A model generated the notes under the pieces. That model did no database searches. It worked only from the letters and a program-made list of their open reading frames with translations, and was not told the origin of the DNA. The translations under genes and the position numbers were made by a program. This document shows positions 8,602 to 16,478 of a DNA stretch of 64,000 bases, piece after piece. How positions within the stretch are numbered: position 1 is the stretch's first letter; each line of letters begins with the position of its first letter. This DNA comes from Streptomyces spinoverrucosus. Its GTDB lineage: Bacteria; Actinomycetota; Actinomycetes; Streptomycetales; Streptomycetaceae. The stretch spans positions 1,612,001 through 1,676,000 of the forward strand of contig NZ_JADPZX010000001.1 of NCBI RefSeq assembly GCF_015712165.1, in the 5' to 3' direction.

Positions 8602-8639
8602 CTTTCTTTGTTTCTGACCCGCCGCCCCCGCGTCTCCCC

Positions 8640-9926
8640 TCACCGCTGATACCGCGCCAGCACCGGATTCCCGTCCTCCTCCAGCCGTCTTCGCAGCTCA
8701 CCGAGGTCGATCGCGCCGCTGTAGTACTCCTGGAACGCCGGGGTCGCCACCTTGTCCTTCCACTCCGGATAGCCGCGCACGGACTGCGCGGGCGCCGAGC
8801 GGAGGTGGGTGGCGAGAGCGGTGCCGGTGGCCCAGTCGTGCCGGGTGGTGTGCAGGGCCGGGTCCTTCAGGGCCTGCGTGCCGGTGGGCAGCATCCAGTC
8901 GCCCAGGGCGAGGCGCACCATGTTCTCCGGCCGCAGCAGGAAGTCGATGAAAGCGGCAGCCTCCTTCTTGTACGGGCTGTCCTCGGCGATGGACAGGGTC
9001 TGCGGGCTGACCCCCTGGGCCAGCCCCTCGGCCCCGGCCGGGGCCGGCAACACCTGCCAGTCGAAGCCCTTCGGTGCCTGCTGCACGATCTGCTGGCGGT
9101 ACGAGAATCCGAGCGGGACCATCGCGTACTTGCCGCCGAAGAAGCCGGGGAGCGTGTCGGAGCCGCCGCTGCCCAGCGTCGAACCCGACGCGCTGGCGTC
9201 GGTGTTGACCTGGTCGTGGACCGTGCGCGGCACGACCTCGTCGCCCGCCTCGAAGCGGACGGTGACCTTGCCGTCCGCGCCCCGGTGGAAGAGCTGCCCG
9301 CCGGCGGACAGGGAGAGGTTGAGCGTCGCCGAGACGGGTTCCTTCAGCGGCCAGGCCACCGCGTACTTCCCCTCGCTGCTCAGCTCCTTCGTCACCTCGC
9401 GGAACTCCGCCCATGTCCAGGGCGCTTCGGGGGTCGGGATCCGTACGCCCGACTCCTTCAGCCAGGTCGCGTTCGCGATGATCACCCTCGGCTCCTGGAG
9501 GAACGGCACCCCGTAGATCCCGTCCCCGAAGGTCACCGTCTCCCAACTCCGCTGCGGGATGTCGGCCCTGAGCCGCTCGGGCAGCAGGTCGGTCAGATCG
9601 GCGAGATAGCCGCCGTAGGCGAAGTCGGCGAGGTCGTCGGAGGCGTCGTGGATGATGTCCGGCGCCTCGCCGCCCTCGAAGGAGGTGAGGAGCTGGTCGT
9701 GCACGCTGTCCCAGCTGCCCTGGACGTACTCGACGCGCACGTCCGGATGGGTGGCGTTCCACTCCGCGACCAGTTCCTTGTTGGCCTCGACGGACTCCTC
9801 CTGCCAGGCCAGGGACTGGAAGCGCAGCGTGATCCGGCCGTCCGCCGAGCCATCCCGCGCGCCGCCCGTGCAACCGGTGAGCAGCAGCAGCACGGCCGCG
9901 ACAATCCATCCACTCCTGGCGCGCAT
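8640..9926 (-). CDS. Sugar ABC transporter substrate-binding lipoprotein
   Basis: Family 1 extracellular solute-binding protein (MalE-like), 428 residues. A lipoprotein signal with lipobox LLLTGC lies at about residues 14-22. Then come the strand ITLRFQSLAWQEESVEANKELV, the APDIIHDASDDLADFAYGGYLADLTDLLP segment and C-terminal EAAAFIDFLLRPENM, all standard for the family. The ATG at 9926 overlaps the stop of the upstream permease as TGATG. It is the last gene of the three-gene operon, whereas most Streptomyces sugar operons begin with the binding protein. The ligand (oligosaccharide or glycoside) cannot be read from sequence, and no ATPase is encoded. Such systems usually share the housekeeping MsiK ATPase. 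Confidence 0.87.
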   Translation of the reverse strand: MRARSGWIVAAVLLLLTGCTGGARDGSADGRITLRFQSLAWQEESVEANKELVAEWNATHPDVRVEYVQGSWDSVHDQLLTSFEGGEAPDIIHDASDDLADFAYGGYLADLTDLLPERLRADIPQRSWETVTFGDGIYGVPFLQEPRVIIANATWLKESGVRIPTPEAPWTWAEFREVTKELSSEGKYAVAWPLKEPVSATLNLSLSAGGQLFHRGADGKVTVRFEAGDEVVPRTVHDQVNTDASASGSTLGSGGSDTLPGFFGGKYAMVPLGFSYRQQIVQQAPKGFDWQVLPAPAGAEGLAQGVSPQTLSIAEDSPYKKEAAAFIDFLLRPENMVRLALGDWMLPTGTQALKDPALHTTRHDWATGTALATHLRSAPAQSVRGYPEWKDKVATPAFQEYYSGAIDLGELRRRLEEDGNPVLARYQR

Positions 9927-10759
9927 CAGCTCTTCACCGCCCCGGCGAGCATGCCGCCCGTGATCCGCCGCTGGATGACGGCGAACACGACCAGCGAGGG
10001 CAGGGTCGCGAGGAACGCGGCGGCGGCCAGCGGGCCCAGGTCCGCCACGCCCTCCGCTCCGATGAAGTGGGTGAGGATCACGGGCAGTGTCTGTTTCTCC
10101 GGGGTCTTGAGCAGGACCAGGGCGAAGAAGAACTCGTTCCACGCGGTGATGAACGCGAACAGGGCCGTCGCCACGATGCCCGGCGCCAGCAGCGGCGCGG
10201 TCACCGACACCAGCGTCCGCAGCCGCCCGGCCCCGTCGACCGCCGCCGCCTCCTCCAACTCGGCCGGCACGGCCCGGACGTACCCGACGAGCATCCACAG
10301 CGCGAACGGCAGCGCCCACACGACGTACACCATCACCAGGCCCGGCACGGAGTTGATCAGCCGCAGGTTCTTCAGCACCAGGAACAGCGGGATGATCACC
10401 AGCACGAAGGGGAACGCCTGACTGACCACCACCCACCCGGTCGCCGCCCGCGCCAGCCGGGTGCGGTGGCGGGCCATGACATACGCCATCGGCGTCGCGA
10501 TCACTACGGCGATCACCGCCGCTCCGGTCGCGGCGAGCAGCGAGTTGAGCGCGGCCCGCAGCAGCGGCTGTTCGTCGAAGGCCTGCCGGAAGTTGGCGAG
10601 CGTGGGGTTCTCCGGGATCCAGGTGGGGTGCAGGCTGCCCAGTTCCTGCGGCGGTTTGAAGGCGGTGGAGATCAGCCAGAGGAAGGGGAAGGCGAGGAAG
10701 ACGAGATACGCGAGCAGCGCCACGTACTGGCCGACGCGCGCGCCGGTACTGGCCCTCAT
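9926..10759 (-). CDS. Sugar ABC transporter permease, MalG type
   Basis: A 277-residue inner-membrane permease of the carbohydrate uptake class 1 family. It starts with the span YVALLAYLVFLAFPFLWLISTAF and has further spans around residues 80-100, 110-135, 140-160, 185-210 and 240-265. The EAA motif EEAAAVDGAGRLRTLVSVTAPLLAPGI is the MsiK/MalK docking loop and is well conserved. It overlaps the preceding permease gene by ATGA and the following binding-protein gene by one base, so translation is coupled through all three genes. Confidence 0.88.
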   Translation of the reverse strand: MRASTGARVGQYVALLAYLVFLAFPFLWLISTAFKPPQELGSLHPTWIPENPTLANFRQAFDEQPLLRAALNSLLAATGAAVIAVVIATPMAYVMARHRTRLARAATGWVVVSQAFPFVLVIIPLFLVLKNLRLINSVPGLVMVYVVWALPFALWMLVGYVRAVPAELEEAAAVDGAGRLRTLVSVTAPLLAPGIVATALFAFITAWNEFFFALVLLKTPEKQTLPVILTHFIGAEGVADLGPLAAAAFLATLPSLVVFAVIQRRITGGMLAGAVKS

Positions 10760-11691
10760 GCGTCGTCACCTCCCTTGAGCCGGCCCACCAGGAAGACGGC
10801 GAGCAGTATCGAGATCACCGCGACCATCACGCAGCCCATCGCCGCCGCGTAGCCGAACTGGCCGTAGCGGAAGGCCTCTTCGTAGGCGAAGAGCATCGGC
10901 AGCCGGGTGCGTCCGCCCGGACCGCCGCTGGTCAGGACGTAGACCAGGGCGAACGCGTTGAAGTTCCAGATGAAGTTGAGCGCCGTGATGGCGAGGGCGA
11001 CCGGTCTGAGGGCGGGCCAGGTGACCGTCCAAAAGCGGCGCCAGGCGCCCGCGCCGTCGATCGCGGCCGCCTCGTGCAGTTCGCGCGGGGTGTTCTGCAG
11101 CCCGGCGAGCAGGGCGACGGTCGTCTGGGGCATCCCCGCCCAGACACCGACGACGATCACCGCGGGCAGGGCGGTGCCGAGCCCGCTGAGCCAGTCCCGG
11201 CCGTCGCCGAGGCCGAGGTCGCGCAGGGTCTCGTTGAGGACGCCCGCGTCCGGGTTGTAGACGAGCCGCCACATGATGCCGACGACGACCTCGGGCATCG
11301 CCCACGGGATGATCGCCAGGGCACGGGCCAGCCAGCGCAGCCGAAGCCTCTCGTTGAGCAGCAGGGCGAGACCGAGCGCCAGCAGGAACTGCGGCACGGT
11401 GACGCCGACCGCCCACACCAGCCCGATCCGGAACGACTCCCAGAACAGCGTGTCCCGCAGCAGGTCCCGGAAGTTCAGGGCGCCGATCCACTCGGTGGGC
11501 TCGGTGCGGCCCGACTGAGCGTCGGTGAACGCCAGCAGGATGCCGTAGAGCAGTGGTCCCACGCTCAGCACGAGGATCGGGATCAGCGCGGGCAACACCA
11601 GGAACCACGCGCCGTGGTCGCCACCACGCCGCTCACGGCCCCGGCTCGGCGCACGCCTCGCGGGGCGCCTCACCTCGGTCACCAAGGTCAC
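10756..11691 (-). CDS. Sugar ABC transporter permease, MalF type
   Basis: First gene of the sugar-transport operon, 311 residues. A basic N-terminal tail (RRPARRAPSRGRERR) precedes the first span WFLVLPALIPILVLSVGPLLYGILLAF. Six spans are expected. The EAA loop is HEAAAIDGAGAWRRFWTVTWPALRPV. The start is GTG 11691, preceded by AAAGGAG at 9 nt. Together with the MalG-type partner it would form the heterodimeric channel. The 200-nt region upstream is shared with a divergent kinase-like gene and holds a 12-bp direct repeat (GGTCGT[G/C]AAGGC at 11750 and 11768) that may be a regulator site. Confidence 0.88.
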   Translation of the reverse strand: MTLVTEVRRPARRAPSRGRERRGGDHGAWFLVLPALIPILVLSVGPLLYGILLAFTDAQSGRTEPTEWIGALNFRDLLRDTLFWESFRIGLVWAVGVTVPQFLLALGLALLLNERLRLRWLARALAIIPWAMPEVVVGIMWRLVYNPDAGVLNETLRDLGLGDGRDWLSGLGTALPAVIVVGVWAGMPQTTVALLAGLQNTPRELHEAAAIDGAGAWRRFWTVTWPALRPVALAITALNFIWNFNAFALVYVLTSGGPGGRTRLPMLFAYEEAFRYGQFGYAAAMGCVMVAVISILLAVFLVGRLKGGDDA

Positions 11692-11891
11692 GAAAATCGG
11701 CTCCTTTGCGCGGCTCGTGACGTGCTGGAGCCCGGTGGGCCCCCGTCATGGTCGTGAAGGCGGCAGGGGTCGTCAAGGCATCGTGCACACCGTCCGACCT
11801 GTGCGAATGCGACACTGGCGGGCGGACGGCGGGAACGCGACACCGCAAGGTGGGGTCACGGCCCCGCGACGACGAAGCACGGAGGCGAACG

Positions 11892-12755
11892 ATGGACGAG
11901 GCACGGGCGCGGGACGTACTGGCCGCGGCAGGGGTGCTGCCCGGTCCGGCACGGGACGCGCGGCTCCTCGCCCTCGGCGAGAACGCGGTGTTCGCCGCCG
12001 GTGACCTGGTCGTCAAGGTGGGCCGCGACGCCGAACTCCTCGGCCGGGCGCGCCGGGAGCTGGCCGTCGCGCTGTGGCTGGCGGACGCCGGTGTCCCCGC
12101 GGTCCGGGCGGCCGGGGACACGGCGCTGCTCGTCGAGGGGCACCCGGTGACCGTGTGGCATCGACTGCCCGACCCCGTACGGCCCGCCGAGCCCAGGGAT
12201 TTGGCCGAACTGCTACGCGTCGTCCACGCACTGCCCTCCCCCTCCTTCGAACTGCCGCCCCGCGATCTGCTGGGCGGTGTGGAACGCTGGCTGCGGCTCG
12301 CCGGCGACGCGATCGACCCGGCGGACGCGGCGTATCTGCGCGAGCGGCGCGACGGGTTCGCGGCGGCCGCGGCCGTGCTCACCCCGCATGTGCCGCCCGG
12401 CCCCATCCACGGCGACGCGCTGCCCCGCAATGTGCACATCGGCCCCGACGGACCGGTCCTGGTCGACCTGGAGACCTTCTCCGCCGACCTGCGCGAGCAC
12501 GACCTGGTGGTGCTGGCCCTCTCCCGCGACCGCTACGGGCTCCCGGCCGAGGCCTACGACTCCTTCACCGAGGCCTACGGCTGGGACGTGCGCGCGTGGG
12601 AGGGGTGTGCGGTGCTGCGCGGGGCGCGCGAGACGGCCAGTTGCGCCTGGGTGGCCCAGCACGCGCCGAGCAATCCCAAGGCGCTGGCCGAGTTCGAGCG
12701 CCGGGTGGCGTCCCTGCGGGACGGGGACGAGACGGTGCGCTGGTATCCGTTCTGA
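11892..12755 (+). CDS. APH-family phosphotransferase, small-molecule kinase
   Basis: A 287-residue aminoglycoside-phosphotransferase/choline-kinase-fold protein. The catalytic Brenner motif is intact as IHGDALPRNVHIG (His-Gly-Asp with the metal-binding Asn four residues later), followed by the magnesium-binding Asp in VLVDLETFS. The N-terminal lobe carries the strand FAAGDLVVKVGRD with the ATP-binding Lys. The start ATG 11892 follows GGAGG at 6 nt. The substrate is unknown: this large family phosphorylates antibiotics, sugars, choline and other hydroxyls, and nothing next door fixes it. It is transcribed away from the sugar ABC operon, so sugar phosphorylation is possible but unproven. Confidence 0.78.
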   Translation: MDEARARDVLAAAGVLPGPARDARLLALGENAVFAAGDLVVKVGRDAELLGRARRELAVALWLADAGVPAVRAAGDTALLVEGHPVTVWHRLPDPVRPAEPRDLAELLRVVHALPSPSFELPPRDLLGGVERWLRLAGDAIDPADAAYLRERRDGFAAAAAVLTPHVPPGPIHGDALPRNVHIGPDGPVLVDLETFSADLREHDLVVLALSRDRYGLPAEAYDSFTEAYGWDVRAWEGCAVLRGARETASCAWVAQHAPSNPKALAEFERRVASLRDGDETVRWYPF

Positions 12756-12779
12756 GCCGTCGGCCGTTGCCGGGCAGGC

Positions 12780-13502
12780 TCAGACTCGCTCGTCCGCCAA
12801 CTCCCGCAGCGGCCACAGCCCGTCCACCACGGCGGTGGCGTCGCCTTTGCGGCGCAGGAAGCTCTGGAAGTCCGCCGCCCACTCGGCGTACCACTCGACC
12901 TGGCGGCGGTGCAGTTCCGCCGGGCCGAGGGCCGCGATCTTGGGGTGGCGGCCGGCTATAGCGCAGGCCAGCAGAGCCGCGGCGAGGGCGTCGGCAGAGG
13001 CGTCGTGGGCGGCGTCGAGAGCGATGCCGTATTCCGTGCAGACCGCTTCGAGGTTGCGTTTGCCGCGCCGGTAGCGGTCGACCTGGCGGTCGATGGTGTA
13101 CGGGTCGATGACCGGTGCCGGGTTCATACCGCCGAGGCGGTCGCGCAGGGACGGCAGGCCGTACCGGCGCAGTTCGGCGGAGAGCAGGGTGAGGTCGAAG
13201 GCCGCGTTGTAGGCGACGACCGGAACGCCTGTCTTCCAGTAAGCCACGAGCACGTCCGCGATGGCGTCCGCGACCCGGTCGGCGGGGCGGCCCTCGGCGG
13301 CCGCGCGTTCGTTGCTGATCCCGTGCACCGCCACGGCGTCCGCCGGGATCTCCACTCCCGGGTCCGCCAGCCACTCCCGGCGTCCCATGGGCTGCCCGCC
13401 CCTGACCTCGATCACGGCCCCCGTGACAATGCGAGCCTCGCGCGGATCGGTCCCGGTCGTCTCCAGGTCGAAGCCGATCAGCAGCTCCCGGTGCCAGCCC
13501 AT
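12780..13502 (-). CDS. DEDDh 3'-5' exonuclease (DnaQ-like)
   Basis: A 240-residue exonuclease-fold protein. Exo I is GFDLETTGTDP (Asp-x-Glu metal ligands), Exo II is VVAYNAAFDLTLL (Asp), and Exo III is DAAHDASADALAAALL (His-x4-Asp), the full DEDDh set. VAVHGISNERAAAEG between Exo I and II is typical of PolIII-epsilon-like exonucleases. ATG 13502 is used because a G-rich binding site (AAGGGGGG) lies about 7 nt before it, while the 22 extra residues of an upstream in-frame start look non-coding. It is probably a proofreading or DNA/RNA repair nuclease acting alone; no polymerase gene is adjacent. Confidence 0.85.
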   Translation of the reverse strand: MGWHRELLIGFDLETTGTDPREARIVTGAVIEVRGGQPMGRREWLADPGVEIPADAVAVHGISNERAAAEGRPADRVADAIADVLVAYWKTGVPVVAYNAAFDLTLLSAELRRYGLPSLRDRLGGMNPAPVIDPYTIDRQVDRYRRGKRNLEAVCTEYGIALDAAHDASADALAAALLACAIAGRHPKIAALGPAELHRRQVEWYAEWAADFQSFLRRKGDATAVVDGLWPLRELADERV

Positions 13503-13589
13503 GGGCGGCCCCCCTTCTTGGTGGTGCTTTCCCCCAGTGGCCTCCACGATCGCATGCGGCACTGACAATCAGAGGGCAGCGTTCCGCTT

Positions 13590-13697
13590 ACGGCGCGGGC
13601 GGGACGGCTTGAGGCGCCGGCGTGACGGATCGTGGCGGGGGCGTGGCGGCTTGAGGCGCCGGCGTGACGGCTCGTGGCGCGGGCGGGACGGCGGGAA
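13590..13697. repeat. Imperfect 42-bp tandem repeat, about 2.5 copies
   Basis: A 24-bp core starting CGGCTTGAGGCGCC occurs at 13605-13628 and exactly again at 13647-13670. The flanking GCGCGGGCGGGACGG also recurs on both sides (13592 and 13678). It lies between the stop of the HEPN gene and the start of the exonuclease gene, so it would be transcribed as a spacer. Likely a slippage-generated array. Confidence 0.75.
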
Positions 13698-13710
13698 GGG
13701 TGACGCCGAT

Positions 13711-14853
13711 TCAGGACACAGGGCGTGAATCCACCCATGCCGCCTCGAACTCCTCCCGATAGGTACCGAAGAGACCGCCCTCGTCCACCTCGCCCGACTT
13801 GACCACCCGGTTGCCGTTCCGCAGCACCAGCACCGGCGCCTCCATCCCGCGGGTGCGGCGCAGATAGGACTGCACGACCGCGATGCCGTCGGAGCCGTCG
13901 CCGTCCACGAGGTAGGCGGTGAAGCGGGGTGTTTCGTCGTAGACCTGGATCTCGAAGGCGTCCGGGTCCCGCAGCCGGGCGCGCACCCGGCGCATGTGCA
14001 GGATGTTCATCTCCACGGCTCGGCCCAGTTCGCCCCGTTTGATCCCGAGTTCGCGCTCGCGCCGCTTCACCGCGCTGGAGGCCGGGTTGAGGAACAGCAG
14101 CCGCACCCGGCAGCCGCTCTCGGCCAGGCGCACCATGCGGCGCCCGGAGAAGTTCTGTACGAGCAGGTTGAGGCCGATGCCGATGGCGTCGAGGCGGCGG
14201 GCGCCGCCGAAGATGTCCTCGGCGGGGAACTGGCGCATCAGCCGCACCCGGTCGGAGTGCACGGCGACGACGTCGGAGTAGCGGTCGCCGACCAGGTCCT
14301 CGACCGCGTCGACCGGCAGCCGGCGCGCCGACGGAACGTCCCCGCCCGTGCCGAGGATCTCCAGCAGGCGTGCCGAGGCCCGCTCGGCCTGGTTCAGCAC
14401 GGCCTCGGACAGGGCCCGGTTGCGGGAGACGACGTTGCGGGTGACCTCCAGCTCGTCGAGCGCGAGTTCGACGTCCCGCCGCTCGTCGATGTACGGCTCG
14501 AAGCACGGCCAGTGCTGCACCATCAGCTCGCGCAGCTGCGGCAGGGTGAGGAAGCTGAGGACGTTGTCGTCGGCGGGGTCGAGCAGGTAGCCCTTGCGGC
14601 GGCTGACTTCGCGCACGGCGACCGCGCGCTGGACCCACTCCTGGCCGGCCGGGCCGGCCGCGGCGACCACCCAGTCGTCGCCGTGGACGGGTTCGTAGAT
14701 GGGGCGCAGTACGGCGGCCACGACCGCGCGCAGCCGCTGTTCGACCAGGTTCAGCCAGATGTAGGCACGGCCGGCTCGCTGGGCGCGTGTGCGCACCTCG
14801 CGCCAGGCGTCGGCGTCCCAGTCCAACTCCGGGCCGATCGAGTGGGTCTCCAT
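13711..14853 (-). CDS. SAV2148-type HEPN domain protein
   Basis: A roughly 380-residue soluble protein that I recognise as the Streptomyces family named after SAV2148. The N-terminal part is a helical HEPN-like region (RAYIWLNLVEQRLRAVVAAVLRP). A second segment, LALDELEVTRNVVSRNRALSEAV, aligns with the SWT1-type HEPN signature. In that class the motif normally reads R-N-x3-H, but here Arg replaces the His. The C-terminal half (RRMVRLAESGCRVRLLFLNP) resembles a nucleotide- or phospholipase-D-like sensing fold, though I cannot name it. ATG 14853 begins METHSIGPELDWD; GTG 14871 is an alternative, and neither has a clear binding site. Cellular role unknown. Confidence 0.7.
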   Translation of the reverse strand: METHSIGPELDWDADAWREVRTRAQRAGRAYIWLNLVEQRLRAVVAAVLRPIYEPVHGDDWVVAAAGPAGQEWVQRAVAVREVSRRKGYLLDPADDNVLSFLTLPQLRELMVQHWPCFEPYIDERRDVELALDELEVTRNVVSRNRALSEAVLNQAERASARLLEILGTGGDVPSARRLPVDAVEDLVGDRYSDVVAVHSDRVRLMRQFPAEDIFGGARRLDAIGIGLNLLVQNFSGRRMVRLAESGCRVRLLFLNPASSAVKRRERELGIKRGELGRAVEMNILHMRRVRARLRDPDAFEIQVYDETPRFTAYLVDGDGSDGIAVVQSYLRRTRGMEAPVLVLRNGNRVVKSGEVDEGGLFGTYREEFEAAWVDSRPVS

Positions 14854-15061
14854 CGGTCTGGCCAGGGACACCGTGCCGGGCGGGACGTCTGTGGAGTTCC
14901 CCTCGTGACCGTCGTCACCAGGGGGCAGCTCCAGCCCTCCCGAGCCCACCCGCGCACCGCCTTCCGCTCCCCCGAGCACTCCCCGTCCCAACGATCAAGG
15001 AAGGGTACTCCGGGAGCGGTCGGCGGTGCAGCCGGATGGGCAGGCTCGTTTCCCAACTTCC

Positions 15062-16372
15062 TTATTCGGGCCGCCCATTCTGATCAGCGAGCTCGGCCGG
15101 CGTGAGCGGATTCATAGCGGTGACGTCGCGCGGGGCGACCGACAGTCCCTGCCAGTGGACCGGCATGGGCTGCTGGTCCTCGTCCCGCGCCACGTGGTGG
15201 AAGCCGACGTTCACCCAGACCACGGGGTTCTTCAGGGCCTGGCCGTTGACCCACTTGTCGACGGACTTACCGTGCCCTGCGCCGCAGTTGGGCAGGTTGT
15301 CGCTGGCGAACTGCTCGCACTTGTTGTACTCGGTGAAGTACACGTCGTGCTTGGTGTAGCTGCGGCCGGGGTATTTGGCGCTGGCGCCGGGCACGATTTC
15401 GTACGAACGTGCGTGCCCGTCCTTGTTCTTGCCGGTCGCGCTGACCACGCGCCACCAGCGCATGTTCTTGGCGTCGCCCGCGAGTTCCTTGGTGACCTGG
15501 GTGCGGGTGGTCTTGTTGGTGGGCGCCGGGCGGCCGTTCGCGGGTGCGCTGACCTTGGAATCGTACTGCTCGATCCTGCCCTTGGCGGAGCCGTCCAGGT
15601 TGAAGTTGAGCTTCCAGAAGACGTTGTGGCTGTGGCTGGTGGCGTAGGCCTTGGCGCCCTTGCCGATCGGCCAGCCGCGGCCGTCGCCGGCGTCGTAGTC
15701 CATGGGCGAGAGCGTGCCGGTGGCGCCGACGTTCATGTTGATCGTGCCGTCGTCCTGGAAGCGCCACTCGGTGATGTACTCGTACCAGCCGACCTGGTTG
15801 ACGGTGTACACGAGCAGGTCCTTGCCCTGCTTCTGGAAGACCTTGTTCGCGGTGTCGCCCTGCATGCGGTAGGCGTGGCCACGCGAACGGGTGGTGGTGC
15901 ACAGGCCCTTGACGTTCTGGCGGGACGGGTCCCAGGCCTCGGGGACCCGGACGGTCTTGATGGTGCCGCCGGGGCACTCGCCGGGCGCCAGGTCCATCAG
16001 GCCCTGGCCGAATCCGGCCTGGGTGAGGTCGTGGTACTCGTTCTTGCCGTCGTCGTAGGGCACATGGATCTGGCCGAGCCTGCCGGAGGCCAGCACCTTG
16101 ATCGGGCGGGCCTCGCCCGGCGGCTGGTAGGTGATGTGCTCCAGGACGAGACCGGCCTCCTTGTGGTAGCGCCAGCACATCCGCCAGGTGGTGCCGGTGG
16201 AGAGCTTCTGCTCGATGCGGTACGCGGCGCTGCAGTCGGCCGCCGGAGCCGGTGCGGCCTTGGGCTGGGCGGCGGCCGGAGCCGCCCCGGTGGTGGCACC
16301 GGCGGCCAGCCCTGCCAGGGCGAGGGCCAGGGCCGTCCGCTTGCGGGCACGGCTGTTGCTGTTCACGGGCAT
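15062..16372 (-). CDS. Secreted copper-amine-oxidase catalytic-domain protein
   Basis: A 436-residue exported protein with a signal peptide (basic RARKR then ALALALAGLAAGATTG, cleavage near AAA-QP). It matches the C-terminal catalytic domain of copper amine oxidases. It shows the block EAGLVLEHITYQ, a base-Asp region (EYHDLTQAGFG), the cofactor region VNQVGWYEYITEW, a His-x-His copper pair (TSHSHNVFW), and the third copper histidine block FHHVARDEDQQPMPV. The cofactor-forming Tyr is retained (W-Y-E-Y), but the nearly invariant Asn before it is Trp. The N2/N3 domains are absent here and appear in the gene upstream. ATG 16372 with AAGGGAG at 10 nt is preferred over GTG 16402. A redox-inactive paralogue cannot be excluded. 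Confidence 0.75.
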   Translation of the reverse strand: MPVNSNSRARKRTALALALAGLAAGATTGAAPAAAQPKAAPAPAADCSAAYRIEQKLSTGTTWRMCWRYHKEAGLVLEHITYQPPGEARPIKVLASGRLGQIHVPYDDGKNEYHDLTQAGFGQGLMDLAPGECPGGTIKTVRVPEAWDPSRQNVKGLCTTTRSRGHAYRMQGDTANKVFQKQGKDLLVYTVNQVGWYEYITEWRFQDDGTINMNVGATGTLSPMDYDAGDGRGWPIGKGAKAYATSHSHNVFWKLNFNLDGSAKGRIEQYDSKVSAPANGRPAPTNKTTRTQVTKELAGDAKNMRWWRVVSATGKNKDGHARSYEIVPGASAKYPGRSYTKHDVYFTEYNKCEQFASDNLPNCGAGHGKSVDKWVNGQALKNPVVWVNVGFHHVARDEDQQPMPVHWQGLSVAPRDVTAMNPLTPAELADQNGRPE

Positions 16373-16478
16373 GACGAGACGACTCCCTTGCGGAAGGCTC
16401 ACCAGAGCCTTCTGGAGGATCGGTTGGAAAAGTGGACTGAGTCGCGCTGATCGCGGGCTGCTCCCGCGCGCGGGTGGC

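Noticed and set aside
7545..10421. 958-codon plus-strand frame opposite the glycosyltransferase and sugar-binding protein genes
   Set aside because: It is antisense to two well-supported genes and shows no recognisable domain.
8640..10769. Apparent 709-residue fusion of a permease region with the sugar-binding lipoprotein
   Set aside because: The first 280 residues are the wrong frame of the MalG-type permease. The true start is ATG 9926, with its own lipoprotein signal.
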